Shown: in pieces, positions 10,429 to 23,000 of the stretch | Numbering within the stretch: position 1 is the stretch's first letter | Layout of the letters: each line of letters starts with the position of its first letter | Assembly: GCA_951799405.1 (NCBI GenBank) | Contig: OX637344.1 | Location: forward strand, 13,578,001-13,642,000 | Source of the DNA: Agapetus fuscipes | Taxonomy: Eukaryota > Arthropoda > Insecta > Trichoptera > Glossosomatidae | DNA length: 64,000 bases | Reading direction: 5' to 3' | Translations under genes and position numbers: made by a program | Notes under the pieces: model-generated | Databases searched by the model: none | Seen by the model: only the letters and a program-made list of their open reading frames with translations | What the model was told of the DNA's origin: nothing

Positions 10429-13278
10429 CTCTTGTCTTGTCTTGTCTTGTATCCTGCCGCCTTTCCTCTAGGGGTGGCCAGTACCTCCACACAAGTGCCT
10501 CCACTTGACTCTGTCCTTGCATACTTCTTTCATCTCATCTAATTTCATCACTCTTTTCATGCATGCTCTTCTCTTGTTTCCACTCTGTAGATTCCATTCA
10601 TTCGCAATCTCATTTATCTGATCAATCCATTGTTTCCTAGGTCTTCCCCTTCCACGCTTACCTGTTACATTCCCTTTATACACTCTTTTTGTCAGTCGGT
10701 CTTCATTCATCCTTTCAATATGTCCAAACCATCGCATCACACTTCTTTGAACTTTCACTTTCACGCTTTCTTTTACTCCGCATTCATTTAGAACCCATTC
10801 GTTTCTCACTCTATCTTTCAGTGTTTTTCCTGTCATACTTCTCAGATGGGCCATTTCTACGGTGCATACCTTATTTACTTCTCTTTCATTCAACGTCCAT
10901 GACTCGCTTCCATACATCAGGGTCGGCAACAAAATACAATTGTGTACCGCCATTTTCATTTTCTTTGGTATCCTTTTATTCTTCGCTATTCTACCAAACG
11001 CTCCTATCACGCATCTTCCTTTGCTGGCACGCTTCTCTAATTCTTTCGTCATCTTACCATTCGCCTCAAACTTACTTCCTAAATAGTCAAACTCATTCAC
11101 TACTTCAACTTTTATTCCATTCAAATTAATTGTAAGTTCCTCACATACTTCATTCCTGTCAAAAACTAATACTTTTGTCTTATTCGCATTTACTTTCAAG
11201 CTATTCTTACAAAATGCATCATTTAGTTTGGTTAACATCGTTTGGAGTTCCTCCGCCGAGTCAGCTAAAACTATAGCATCATCAGCATAAAGAAGTACTC
11301 CAACTCTTGTTTCACCCACTTTCACTCCGCTCTCTGATATTCCAGCTTCTTTTATGCAACTGTCCATGATTATATTAAACAACCATGGACTCATCACGCA
11401 GCCTTGCCTCACTCCCTTATATACATAAAACCAGTCACTATATCTCCCATCCACTCTTACACATGCCGAACTATTTTCATAGATGGCACGTATCACATTC
11501 AGAAGATTATCATTCACACCGTACTTCCTGAGAACATTCCACAGCATACATCTGTCCACCGAGTCAAAGGCCCTCTCGAGATCTACGAATGCTGCGTAGA
11601 CCACCCTCCCCACAGCCAGATGTTTTTCAACAATCTGTCTGAGAGTAAAGATTTGGTCCACACAACGTCGTCCTGGCATAAAGCCAGATTGAATATCAGA
11701 GACCCTGTGATCGGTGGCCATTCTCACTTTTTTTATGACAATTTTGCATAAGACTTTCCCAGGTATACTAAGGAGACTAATGGGCCTGAAGTTACGGCAG
11801 TCTTTCTTGTCCCCTTTACCCTTGTAAATAGGGACAATGACCGCCTTTCTCCAGTCCATCGGTACTACCCTGTCTTTCATACACATCTTGCATAATTCAA
11901 ACATCCACTCTACCACATATTCTCCTCCTGCCTTTAACATCTCAGCATTCAATCCATCCATACTTGCAGCCTTTCCATTCTTCAGCTCTTTTATGCTTGC
12001 TTTTATTTCCTCTTTCAAAATATCCTCATTACTTTCATTTGTAGGGTCACATTCATATAAATTTCTTTCACCCTGTCCTAATATTTCTTCAAAGTATTCT
12101 TTCCATCTATTACATACATCATCTTCATCCCACAGCAAGACTCCCTGCGCATTCTTTATGCCCGGAGTTGTTGCTCCCACACTTTCGTTATTATTCCGAA
12201 CCCAACTCCAGAACATTTTTTTGTTGGTGTGGAAGTCCTGCTGTGCCTTTTCATTATTTTTCTTCTCTAATTCCATCTTACTTTCATACACAAGCTTTTT
12301 AGTATTCATTTTTGCCCTTTTATACATCATTTCCAAATTTAAATTACCTTTATCTTTCAACCATTTCATATACGCTTCCTTCTTTTGCTCTACTGCTTCT
12401 TTCACTCCATCATTCCACCAGGCATCACCTTTTTTCTTACCAACATTTGTTTCTCCGCATGTCATCCTAGCAGATTCGGTCAGTTCTTTCTTCATCATTT
12501 GCCACACTTTTTCCACACATCCTTCATCTTTCATTTTTTGTAGTTCATCCATATTTAATCTTTTGGCAATCTCACTTTGATATTCATCTTGCACATTGTC
12601 ATCGTTCAAATTTTCCACTTTTATTCTTTTCATTCTTAACAATATTTTTTTCTTTCCTTTCTTACAATCCCCTACCATTATTCTCGCGCATAACAAATAG
12701 TGGTCTGTGCTGAGTTCAGCTCCACGGTACACTCTTGCATCTCTCACATATCCTCTCATTCTTTCATCTACGCATATATAATCAATAATTGTTCGATTGC
12801 CTGCCCTATTTTGCCATGTATAGAGATGCAAGTCTTGGTGTTTAAACCAGGTGTTTGTTGCAAAAAGTCTGTGTTCTATACATGTATTGACAAGCTTTCG
12901 TCCATTATTATTCATCCTTCCTCTACCACTCGGACCCACAACCATTCCGCAATCATCTCGTTTCATACCAATCCATCCGTTCATATCTCCTAATAAGATA
13001 ATTCGTTCATTCTCATCTTTCATTCTTAGTACATTATTTACACTCTCCCAGAATTCATCTCTTTCTTCTCTGCTATCAGATTCTACTGGAGCATAACACG
13101 CTACCATTAGAATTTTCACACGTCCTAATCTCATTCTTACCAACAGAATCCTAGGACATATTCTTTCATAATTACTTACACACATTTTAGCCCGTTCGCT
13201 CAAAATTACTCCCACGCCTTGTCTCTTATATCCATCCTTAATTCCACTCCAAATAAAATACTCCTCATTCTTCATTCC
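10429..13278 (-). mobile_element. RTE-like non-LTR retrotransposon, slightly 5'-truncated
   Basis: Minus-strand element ending in a CAAGA microsatellite tail (read on plus as TCTTG repeats, 10429-10450), preceded by the conserved 3' end CAGGATACAAGACAAG. The same 3' end recurs in fragments at 319-497, 59277-59555 and elsewhere, which defines the family terminus. The 5' end stops at about 13278, inside the endonuclease, so the first part of the APE domain is missing. Confidence 0.85.
10468..13275 (-). CDS. RTE-like LINE polyprotein: AP endonuclease and reverse transcriptase
   Basis: 935 codons, uninterrupted. The endonuclease keeps LLGDMNGWIGM near residue 97, NRTIIDYICVDERM and LSTDHYLLCARI near 188, but lacks its N-terminal beta-strands. 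The reverse transcriptase contains FRPISLLSIPGKVLCKI, QSGFMPGRRCVDQIFTLRQI, AAFVDLERAFDSVDR, GVRQGCVMSPWLFNIIMD and LLYADDAIVLADS (near 660), then NEFDYLGSKFEANG. The C-terminus (WFGHIERMNEDRLTKRVYKG, GKRGRGRPRKQWIDQI) is the tail typical of the insect group often mislabelled craniofacial development protein 2-like. It would nick target DNA and prime cDNA synthesis. Intact length suggests a fairly recent copy; the lost N-terminus argues against activity. Confidence 0.9.
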   Translation of the reverse strand: MKNEEYFIWSGIKDGYKRQGVGVILSERAKMCVSNYERICPRILLVRMRLGRVKILMVACYAPVESDSREERDEFWESVNNVLRMKDENERIILLGDMNGWIGMKRDDCGMVVGPSGRGRMNNNGRKLVNTCIEHRLFATNTWFKHQDLHLYTWQNRAGNRTIIDYICVDERMRGYVRDARVYRGAELSTDHYLLCARIMVGDCKKGKKKILLRMKRIKVENLNDDNVQDEYQSEIAKRLNMDELQKMKDEGCVEKVWQMMKKELTESARMTCGETNVGKKKGDAWWNDGVKEAVEQKKEAYMKWLKDKGNLNLEMMYKRAKMNTKKLVYESKMELEKKNNEKAQQDFHTNKKMFWSWVRNNNESVGATTPGIKNAQGVLLWDEDDVCNRWKEYFEEILGQGERNLYECDPTNESNEDILKEEIKASIKELKNGKAASMDGLNAEMLKAGGEYVVEWMFELCKMCMKDRVVPMDWRKAVIVPIYKGKGDKKDCRNFRPISLLSIPGKVLCKIVIKKVRMATDHRVSDIQSGFMPGRRCVDQIFTLRQIVEKHLAVGRVVYAAFVDLERAFDSVDRCMLWNVLRKYGVNDNLLNVIRAIYENSSACVRVDGRYSDWFYVYKGVRQGCVMSPWLFNIIMDSCIKEAGISESGVKVGETRVGVLLYADDAIVLADSAEELQTMLTKLNDAFCKNSLKVNANKTKVLVFDRNEVCEELTINLNGIKVEVVNEFDYLGSKFEANGKMTKELEKRASKGRCVIGAFGRIAKNKRIPKKMKMAVHNCILLPTLMYGSESWTLNEREVNKVCTVEMAHLRSMTGKTLKDRVRNEWVLNECGVKESVKVKVQRSVMRWFGHIERMNEDRLTKRVYKGNVTGKRGRGRPRKQWIDQINEIANEWNLQSGNKRRACMKRVMKLDEMKEVCKDRVKWRHLCGGTGHP

Positions 13279-13479
13279 TCAAAATGTCAAATCTGTATAA
13301 AATTGTTGCTCTCCAACATTACAAAAAAATATCTCTAAAATTCTCTAACATTACAAAAATAAATTTTACAGTTTTAAGGTCAACTCACTGTAATTCACTG
13401 AAAAGTAAGAAGTGATAAGATCACTGAAAAATTTTGATATCCTCGGCGATCGACTTTAAAACCTTTCGCGAACAAAATC

Positions 13480-13705
13480 GGTCCGTAGTACAGTGGTAAC
13501 ACTTCGGACTCGTGAACGGAAGGTTGTGGGCTCGAATCCCGGCGGAGCACAAAAAGTACATCATTTATATTTTCAAATTTTCTCTTCGCTCGGTTGAAGA
13601 ATTCATAAATTTAGACTTAACACTGGTCATCAAAAGGTCCATCCAGCCTTACAGCAACTGGGTCTTGCTTGAGAAATTGGCGCTTTCTAGCGATGAACAA
13701 GCTCG
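13480..13705 (+). mobile_element. SINE-A, front half of a second composite
   Basis: Head GGTCCGTAGTACAGTGGTAA with B box GGCTCGAATCCCGGCGG. The join to SINE-B (GCTCGTAAAAAG) is the same as at 1571. A 60-bp scrap of a hAT MITE precedes it (13418-13470). Confidence 0.8.
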
Positions 13706-13713
13706 TAAAAAGC

Positions 13714-13915
13714 CGGGTCGATGGTTCAAGTTGGTAGAATGCTTGCATTCCATGCCGATCCCAAGGTGTACTCAGCCTTCACAAGAAATGAGAACCAGCC
13801 GCCCCCCCCGGGAGCTACGAAACCCCCACTTCAAATGAAAGTGGTTATCACCACATGCGACCCCTTCGGGGATAACGCAGACGAGGAGTTACACTATATG
13901 TGCAGCTTAGTTGCG
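13714..13915 (+). mobile_element. SINE-B, rear half of a second composite
   Basis: GGTCGATGGTTCAAGTTGGT head; the body lacks the intact B box. It ends 40 nt before the first MEIOC exon seen, so the end of that intron is SINE-derived. Confidence 0.75.
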
Positions 13916-13956
13916 TTGCGTATCTGTCTGATGTGTTGTGTTGTTGCGTGTTCCAG

Positions 13957-14084
13957 AATGAAGATGGCAGCACCTCCATGTGCATGGCGGACAACCCCAT
14001 GGTGCACGAGCTCATCACCAAGATCCTGGATGAGCCCGCCACACAGACGCAAGCACAGCCTCACTATCCCGACAAGCCACCAAT
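13957..14084 (+). CDS. MEIOC: MEIOC exon (first one identified)
   Basis: This 128-nt exon follows a GTTGCGTGTTCCAG acceptor and ends at a GTATGT donor. It encodes NEDGSTSMCMADNPMV, HELITKILDEPA and a Gln/Pro-rich end, entering in phase 0 and leaving in phase 2. The VHELITKIL helix resembles the short N-terminal helix seen in vertebrate MEIOC (a YGLVSNIL-like motif), which is inference from memory of the family. A composite SINE ends only about 40 nt upstream, so the branch point must lie next to or inside SINE-derived sequence. Upstream exons are expected but none was recognised in 1-13900. Confidence 0.75.
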
Positions 14085-17000
14085 GTATGTTCCCCAAACA
14101 GAGCACCAACAATTGTAACCTCTTTGTCTTAGGCCAGTGTGGGTATTGAGATGCTATTTTATATCGCCACCTTAACTCCAATGGTTGCACCCTAAAAATT
14201 ACGAGAATGGTTGCGCTGGATCTGTCAGATCCGTTTGCTGAAATTTCAGTTTTTTTTAACTTGTAATGAGTAAACTTTAAAAAAACTTCATATAAAACAT
14301 TTAAAATTACAAAAACATGTATGTATTTTACTAAATGGTGAAAATATCGGGCTTTATTTAGTGAAGTGTATTCCTCCATTATAAAAGAAATCTGTCTGTA
14401 AAAAATGCCAGTTATATTTTGTCTATAATGTATTTATTGATATTTTCAGTGTGGCCCTATTCTCGCACCCGCCTCCAGACAATGTATACAACTGCAAGCC
14501 TGACGCATATCCCCCGAGGTTCCCAAACGTCAACCTGAACCAACCACCTCCGTACTACAACGACATGCCAACGCCACCTCATGGTATCAACAGCACCAGC
14601 TCGTACAACAACTTCCAGTATAGTAACTGGAATAACAACAATTACTCCAAGAATAACAGCAACTACGCGGCGTACGACAGACCAATAGAAAACATGAACT
14701 TCAATGAGAATTTCAATGAAAATTTGATGAATTTTGACAATACCAATCCTTTCACCGTTGATTCCACTCCAAGCAATGTTGATTTGAATCTTCTGAGGCT
14801 CGCCGCGCAAGAAATCAGATTAAACGGGGTGAATTGTAATAAACCAAACACAGACATGAACAAAGAATATCATGATTATTTAAACGGAACGGGGAATGCA
14901 TTTTCTGATGGGTCGGCATACCCCAATCAGATGAATAATTTTCAAAACAGAATGGACAACTACCAAAGTCAGAATTTGTATCAAAGTAGAACCAATATTC
15001 AAGATATCTATCAAAATCAACCGGATGTCTTTCAAAGCATGACAAATTTAAATGATTTTGATTTCCTCGTAAAGAAGAATGATAGCAGAACCTCGGATTG
15101 TAGTCTCATGATACCTTTACTGGATTTGACAAGTAAAAATACACCTCCCGCAAGTGAATCCCTGAAAAATATGATGAATTTCAACAGTCCGTCTATGAAT
15201 AACGATATGTACAACTGGAGCCAACGCAATATGTCTGAAGGACTGCCGCTCAATATTGAGATAGAACCTGTGAACGAAATAATGCTCAATAACAATGTGC
15301 TGCGTGAAGCAAATCGGCAATATCCAAATAATGCAGGGATGAACGGGATACCGTTAGATGCCGAGAAGGAGATGATGAGAAATAGCGCAAGGATGACGCC
15401 GGGCAAGCCTGACTCGGTGGGTTTTAGCGTCATGGATAACTTGAGTGTTCCTCCGCCAAACTACCGAGCCATAAACAAAACAAACCAGATGGGGTTTAGT
15501 CCGAAAATGTCGCCGTTTGAATGCAACACCAACTATCAAAACAGGAACTTTAACAATGGATTCAAAAACAATATGATGATAAGCAATAACAGCAAGCCTC
15601 CTGTGAGGCATTTCAATGACATGAAGTACCAGGAGGCAGAGAACATCATCAAGAACTATCAGCGAGAGCATATGATGCACACCATGCACGAGTTCAACTT
15701 CTTCAATAAGGGCTTTAATCCGGGGAAAGAGTTCTTCAATGATGGAATGCGGTATGGATTCAACGGGATAAACCCCGCATTTGGAATGGATCTGGGACTG
15801 CCTCCCTTGGGTTTACCACCTAACCACGTCAACGGGATTTTCCCCATTGAGTTTCTTCCCAATCTAAATATGAGGAACCTGGCAAACAAGTGAGTTGCTC
15901 TATTTTTTATTATAACTTGTCTACCTAATATGAATATAGCCAAGCTGCACTTAAAGGAGCAACTTACCGCATTGTCCCTGAACGGTCGTATGTGGCGTGT
16001 TGAACCTATTTATTTTTTACAGTTAAAAGGGCTGACTCTTCAGTTGAAGTAAGAGTTTCCTAGTTTCCTAAGAGGCTGGTCCACATTTCTTGTGAATGCT
16101 GTAAGATGACTGAGGTGTCATGCTGTAGTGTGTCAGTATTGATGATATGGTGTGTTGTGTCGCAGTCGCTGCCTGCTGTACATGCGGCTGGAGGTGTGCT
16201 ACGAGCAGTGGCGGCAGCTGGAGAGAGAGATGAAGATGACTGAGGTGTCATGCTGTAGTGTGTCAGTATTGATGATATGGTGTGTTGTGTCGCAGTCGCT
16301 GCCTGCTGTACATGCGGCTGGAGGTGTGCTACGAGCAGTGGCGGCAGCTGGAGAGAGAGATGAAGATGACTGAGGTGTCATGCTGTAGTGCTAAGGTCTT
16401 CAACCCGCGGCCCGCGGGCCTCATGTGGCCCGCCAGCTAATTTCTTGCGGCCCGCGGCCACCAGAGGCTAAAAAAATAAAATATCGCGCCCCGTGATATG
16501 CGATATATATATATCTACGAGTGATATACGACTCGCCATTTGCAATGCCACTCTTTCACACATATGATTGCGTCTCGCTCGCTCGCCGCAGGAGTGAGTC
16601 CGCCCACGACGGCGCCACTTCCGATACATGCTTCTCGCCCTTTCCAGACCTCTCACGTGCTTTCTCGAAACATCGAGAAAGCGCGCGTATAAATATTTAA
16701 GGCGGAACGCGTCGTCTCACGAGTCAGTACCTTGCAGCTATACTCTGTGTCTTGCAGTCAGTTGCAGCCGATACAAAGTTAGTGTGTTTTGACGTGTTTA
16801 AGGCGGAAAACCTGTGGTGTGCAGTTACGCAAGTTTAGTTATATCGTGGACATTTTTGACATTAAAAATGGCTTCTACGTCGGGTAAAAAACGAAAAGCT
16901 AGTGAAGAAAACCGCATGTTTCAAGAAAAGTGGACTGAGTTGTACTTGTTCGTCAGTGTTAATCAAAAACCTGTCTGTTTGGTATGTCATGAATCACTCA

Positions 17001-20000
17001 CAGCCATGAAAGAATACAACTTAAAAAGACATTACGATACAAAACATGCAACAAAGTTTGAGACAGTCAAAGGACAGTTACGGCAAGATAAAATGAGAGC
17101 TCTGAAGAGTCAGCTTCAACGACAGCAAGATAGTTTTCAAAAGCAGAACATTGAAAATGAAGCAAACATGAAGGTGAGCTACATTATTTCCGAAAAAATA
17201 GCTTTGAAATCAAAACCGTTTACTGATGGCGAATTTATCAAAGAATGTATGGAGGCCGCCGCTGAAGTATTGTGCCCTTCTCAAAAACAACTTTTTTCTA
17301 AAGTTAGTTTATCTGGTGTTACTGTCGCCAGAAGAATTGAAGAGTTAGCGATAGACATAGAAAATTCATTAAACGAACGAGCGTCGAAGTTTGTATACTA
17401 TTCTGTTGCGCTCGACGAAAGCACAGATATAACCGATACTGCTCAATTAGCTATATTTATTCGGGGCATTGATAATAACTTTGTCATCACCGAAGAGATG
17501 GCTGCTCTTTTTCCGATGAAAGGAACTACAAAAGGATGTGATATTTATGAGTGCTTGATGACAGTACTAAGACGATATAATTTAGAATTGACAAACCTTT
17601 CTGCAGTTGTAACAGACGGTGCACCATCCATGGTAGGAAAAAATGAAGGGCTCGTGGGTTTGATTAAAAAACAGAACAAAGATCTTTCTTTGATGCATTA
17701 CCATTGTATCATTCATCAACAAAATCTTTGTGCTAAATCCACAAATATTGATGAGGTGATGAAAGTGGTCGTAAAGACAGTGAACTTCATTAAATCCCGT
17801 GGCCTCAACCACAGAGAATTCCAAAATTGTTTACGCGAAATTAATGCGGAATATGGTGATGTCACATATTTTTCCGATGTTCGTTGGCTGAGCAGAGGCA
17901 AAATGCTTAAACGCGTTTTTGAACTCAAGACAGAAATCGCCTCATTCATGGAAACCAAAGGAAAACCAGTTCCACAATTTAGGGACCCTGACTGGCTATG
18001 CGACTTTGCATTTCTCACAGACATCACGCAGCACCTCAATGACTTGAACACCAAACTACAAGGAAAAGAAAATCTCATCAACAACCTGCTGGACACTGTG
18101 AAGGCATTTGAGTTTAAACTGGATTTATGGAAAAACCAGTTGTTGAAAAAAGAGTATACGCACTTTCCTAAACTGAAGAGCTGCGAATGTACAGATGTGG
18201 ATAAATACGTTGAAGCAGTAGATTTACTCAAAAAAGAGTTTCAATCGAGGTTTTCTGACTTCAGAGAGAGTGAAAAATACATCAGTCTCTTTGCCCGACC
18301 ATTCGGTGTATCCGTTGAAGACATGCCGGAAAAATTTCAGATGGAGCTTATAGATTTGCAGTGTAATTCGGAATTGAAAGACAAGTTCGACGTGGGTGTT
18401 TTTGATTTCTATGCAAAATATGTCGATCACAACTCGTTTCCTGAAATCCGAAAAAATGCCATGAAAATGATTTCATTGTTTGGGAGCACATATGTGTGTG
18501 AGCAGCTGTTTTCTCGTATGAAGTATGTGAAATCGACAACAAGGTCGAGAATTACAGATGCACATCTGGAAGGTAGTCTGCGGGTTGCAACCACAAAAAT
18601 GAAAACAAATATTGACAAACTTGTAAAAAATAAACAATGTCAAAAATCCCATTGATTGACTTTAATTAACTAATAAAGATTGACTTTATTCAACCAATAA
18701 AGATTATTAAAATTTGAAATTATGTACATATGTCTTTTATTTTATTGATAAGGTGGTAAAGTGTCGTGAAAAGTTGTGGCCCTTCGGACGATGTGTTATC
18801 GATGTTTGGCCCTTGCACTAAAAAAGGTTGAAGACCCCTGCTGTAGTGTGTCAGTATTGATGATATGGTGTGTTGTGTCGCAGTCGCTGCCTGCTGTACA
18901 TGCGGCTGGAGGTGTGCTACGAGCAGTGGCGGCAGCTGAAGAGAGAGAGGAAGATGACTGAGGTGTCATGCTGTAGTGTGTCAGTATTGATGATATGGTG
19001 TGTTGTGTCGCAGTCGCTGCCTGCTGTACATGCGGCTGGAGGTGTGCTACGAGCAGTGGCGGCAGCTGGAGAGAGAGAGGAAGATGACTGAGGTGTCATG
19101 CTGTAGTGTGTCAGTATTGATGATATGGTGTGTTGTGTCGCAGTCGCTGCCTGCTGTACATGCGGCTGGAGGTGTGCTACGAGCAGTGGCGGCAGCTGGA
19201 GAGAGAGATGAGGATGACTGAGGTGTCATGCTGTAGTGTGTCAGTATTGATGATATGGTGTGTTGTGTCGCAGTCGCTGCCTGCTGTACATGCGGCTGGA
19301 GGTGTGCTACGAGCAGTGGCGGCAGCTGGAGAGAGAGAGGAAGATGACTGAGGTGTCATGCTGTAGTGTGTCAGTATTGATGATATGGTGTGTTGTGTCG
19401 CAGTCGCTGCCTGCTGTACATGCGGCTGGAGGTGTGCTACGAGCAGTGGCGGCAGCTGGAGAGAGAGAGGAAGATGACTGAGGTGTCATGCTGTAGTGTG
19501 TCAGTATTGATGATATGGTGTGTTGTGTCCTGTTTCTCTCCCATCTTTCCACCGATTTCCAGAGCTGCATTGAGCTGCAATGGAGCTCCAGAGAGTCCTT
19601 ATACATTATATCTGTCTACTTTAAATTTTCCATTCCCACTGAGGAATTTCTTCCCCCGCTCGAGCGCGCTCTCTCCTGTCTTAGGGGAAAGCCTGTGCTC
19701 ATCGGCGGGGACCTTAACATTCAGTCTACCCTCTGGGCTCCGTGCGTGCCGGCTTCTCGCACCAGAGATCAAGGTCGCACCTTCCTGGAGGAGTTCATTT
19801 ACACTGAACAACTGACCGTCATTAATGATCCTCTTAGCATTCCTACCTTCACGTCACACTCAGGGACCGGGGAGTCGCACATAGATGCGACACTCACAAG
19901 CCCCTCTTTTAGCCCCTTTGCCATCTCCGACTGGCAGGTTCACCCAGACGCTTCTTGTAGCGATCATAGACTCATCACATACAGGTTATCCACCCATACT

Positions 20001-23000
20001 TCTCTTCCCCCTATCCCCCTCTCTGGAGCTGCACTTCCTGCGCACTTTAGGGCCGGAAACGAAGTGGGATGGGAGAGCTTCAGGGCCAGCCTTGGGGAGC
20101 GCTTCGACCGCATCGCCCGTGAGGGCTGTAATGGTCCGGAAGAAGCTGCCGATAGGCTGCAGGAGGCCATCATCATGTCCGCCAATGAGTCCATTGGGCG
20201 TTGTGGCCCGCCGCGATCGAGACCCTCCGCCTGGTGGAACAACGGGCTTGCGGCCCTCCAGGGAAGGGTTAAACATGCAAGGAGGAAGCACCAGCGGGCC
20301 GTGGCAGGTACCTACTGTCCCTGTCATCTCAGTGACACCGCGCTGTCACAGATCATCCCAGCCCCTCAGGTTGTCCCCCCACTTGATACTGCCGCCGCCC
20401 GCGATGGCGCCGGCGCCGTCACCTCCTGCCCGCGCTGCGCTTCCCGCACCATCCCCGACCGGTATGGGGTTTCACCTGTGGCGTTCCTTAAGAACGCCCT
20501 CCGGAGATCACTTCGAGTGTATAAGCAGGAGATGAAGAAGGAAAAGAAGGCCGCGTGGCGCGCGTTCATCACTGCTAGCACTAATCCGGACCCCTGGGGA
20601 GAGGCATACCGCATGGTAACGTCTAGCGTCACGCTGGGCGGGGTGCTTAGCGGAATCACTCTTCCTGGGGCGCGCGGCCACTCTGGCACACTCACGTCCA
20701 CGTGCGAGGCCTTCCTCGACGCGCTCATCACCACGGACTGCCCGTTGATTGACAGCGAGCAAGATGCACAGATCCGTGCCGAGGCTGCGCGTCCATTGGA
20801 TAGCGCAGAGTCGTCTCTACCCACCTTCAGTGAGATAGATGCGATTGTAAAATCACTTGCTCCGCGGAAAGCCCCTGGACTAGATAGAATCAATAATTCT
20901 ATGGTCAAGGTGGCGTGGGCCGTAGCCCCACACGACATTAAAGCCATTTTCGCCGCGTGCATCCAGCAAGGAGTCTTCCCGCGCTGTTGGAAGGTCGGCC
21001 TCCTCAAGGTACTCCGCAAAACCACCGCGAAACCACCGACGGACCCTAAAGCATATCGCCCCATAACCCTTCTCCCAGTCCTTGGGAAGATACTCGAAAA
21101 GCTCATCGCTAATCGAGTTGAATCTCACCTCACCACTTCCGGAATGTCAATTTCCGCCCGCCAGTATGGCTTCCGGCCTGGCCTCTCTACGGAGGACGCC
21201 ATCCGGTCGGCCATGGAGGCGGTCAGGGAATCGACTTCCAAGTACGTACTGGCGGTTCTCCTGGACATTTCAGGCGCTTTCGATAGCGCCTGGTGGCCCA
21301 TGATCTTGGCGAAGCTCAGGCGTCGTAATATTCCGGCTAATATATACGACTGCATAGCTTCGTACTTCTCCGCGCGACGCGTTACGATGGACGCGGGCCC
21401 CACCCTTATTGAGAGGGATGTATCCAGGGGATGCCCCCAGGGCTCAGTCCTCGGGCCCCTCCTCTGGAACATCCTGTTTGATGATCTTCTCTCTCTCCCT
21501 CTCCCCCAGGGCTGCGAGGTGCGTGCTTACGCGGACGATGCGCTTCTCACTGTGGAGGCGGGATCACGTGCTGAGATGGAATCTCTATCTCAGTCAGCCC
21601 TCCGCGCCATAGCAGACTGGGGGGTTAATAATAAGCTCTCCTTTGCTCCCCACAAGACCGAAGCTATCCTCCTCAAGGGTAAGCTAGACGTCGGTAGACC
21701 CCCAAAAATAATGTTCCTAGACACACGCGTAAAATTCTCGCGGACCGTAGTATACCTGGGCGTTTCCCTGAACGCCAACTTCCCCTTCGTTGAGCACGCG
21801 AAAGCCATCACCCAGAAGGCGAATAGCGCATTCGGGAAGATGGCTCGACTATCGAACACGTCGTGGGGCCTGCGGGGTCGTGCACTCCGCATCCTCTATG
21901 ACTCGGTCTTCCTCGGCACCGCCGCTTATGCGGCGTCATGCTGGGCGGACAAGTGTCGGCGTGGAAATGCACGACGCGCGGCGCTTTCCGGTCAGAGGAG
22001 TTCGTTGCTCCTCCTGACAAAAGCGTACCGATCCACCGCGACGGACTCGCTCCCGGCCCTAGCCGGGGTGCTCCCCCTCGACCTCGAGCTCCAGTACCGC
22101 GCCGCTATCGGTTCTCTCAGGCGAGGCCTCCCGGCCAAGCTTGAACATCAGGTGATCCCGCCGCCGCCGGATGGACGCCTGACGCAGCGTGTCAGGGACT
22201 CGGTTCGCGACGCTATATACGCACAGTGGCAAAGGTACTGGGACGTCACATCGTGTGACAAGGTCATCTACTCCTTTTTTCCGTCGATCGGGGAGCGCAT
22301 GGCTGCGCGGTGGCTCGTCCCGGACCACTTCACCAGCCAGTTCCTCACTGGTCACGGGAAATTTGCGCACTACCTTTTAGAACGGGGCGTCATCTCTCAG
22401 GGTGGAGGGGAGTGTTTGTGCGGACCCATTGCCCAGGACGTGCGGCACGTCCTGTGGGATTGCCCTCTGCTGCACTCTCAACGAGAGCTCCTCATCGACG
22501 CAGTCCGGCCGGCCGGTTCCGGACCGGTCGGCTACGCGGACCTCGTTGCCAGTAGAGCCAACTACCTTGCATTCCGCCGCTTCTGCCAGTCCTGGCACGA
22601 GTTCGCAGCCGCGGGCTCAAGACTGGGCAGAGGTGACCATTAGCCCTCAGTCAGTCCTCGCGACACCCATACATATTGACGTATGTACACCCATAACTTA
22701 CTGCGCTCAGCGCGGATGGCAACTCGTTCGATACACGTCAATGAAGGGCTCCCGTCAGGCACATTAGCTTCAGTAACCTCGACGTTCTGGGGAGGGTGGG
22801 ACTTCTTAGAGTCATGCGTTAGCCCCTGATTTGAGGATCCTCTTTTTCCTTTCTTGAGTAGAGTAACTTTAGCTGATTAACTTCAACGGGAAGGCCTTCC
22901 GCCGCCAAAAAAACATTGCAAGTGAAGTATCACCAAGTGAAGCGACTCCGCATGAGTTGTATGAACTTGGTGGGTGGAGGTGGGTAAAGTGCCGCTGCCT

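Noticed and set aside
10689..12580. Plus-strand ORFs of up to 247 codons across the RTE-like LINE.
   Set aside because: Shadows of the 935-codon minus-strand ORF; composition is Ser/Phe/His-rich as expected for the complement.
13480..13560. Functional tRNA genes at the tRNA-like sequences (also 1341, 1575, 48369, 52456, 57492).
   Set aside because: A and B boxes are present but the acceptor stems do not pair, and each continues into a repeated SINE body.
14457..15943. Long minus-strand ORFs opposite the large MEIOC exon.
   Set aside because: Antisense shadows of an AT-skewed, Asn-rich exon; no start context or neighbouring exons fit.
16152..19606. Many 60-99 codon ORFs on both strands (MLCRSRCLLYMRLEVCYEQW type and MTPQSSSSLSPAAATARS type).
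   Set aside because: They are the same 130-bp MEIOC half-exon unit read in successive frames. 130 is not divisible by three, so each copy shifts frame; only the continuation at 23122-23329 fits the gene.
20366..21106. 246-codon minus-strand ORF inside the R1-like LINE and other overlapping frames.
   Set aside because: GC-rich coding sequence leaves antisense frames open; the plus frame carries all the reverse-transcriptase motifs.
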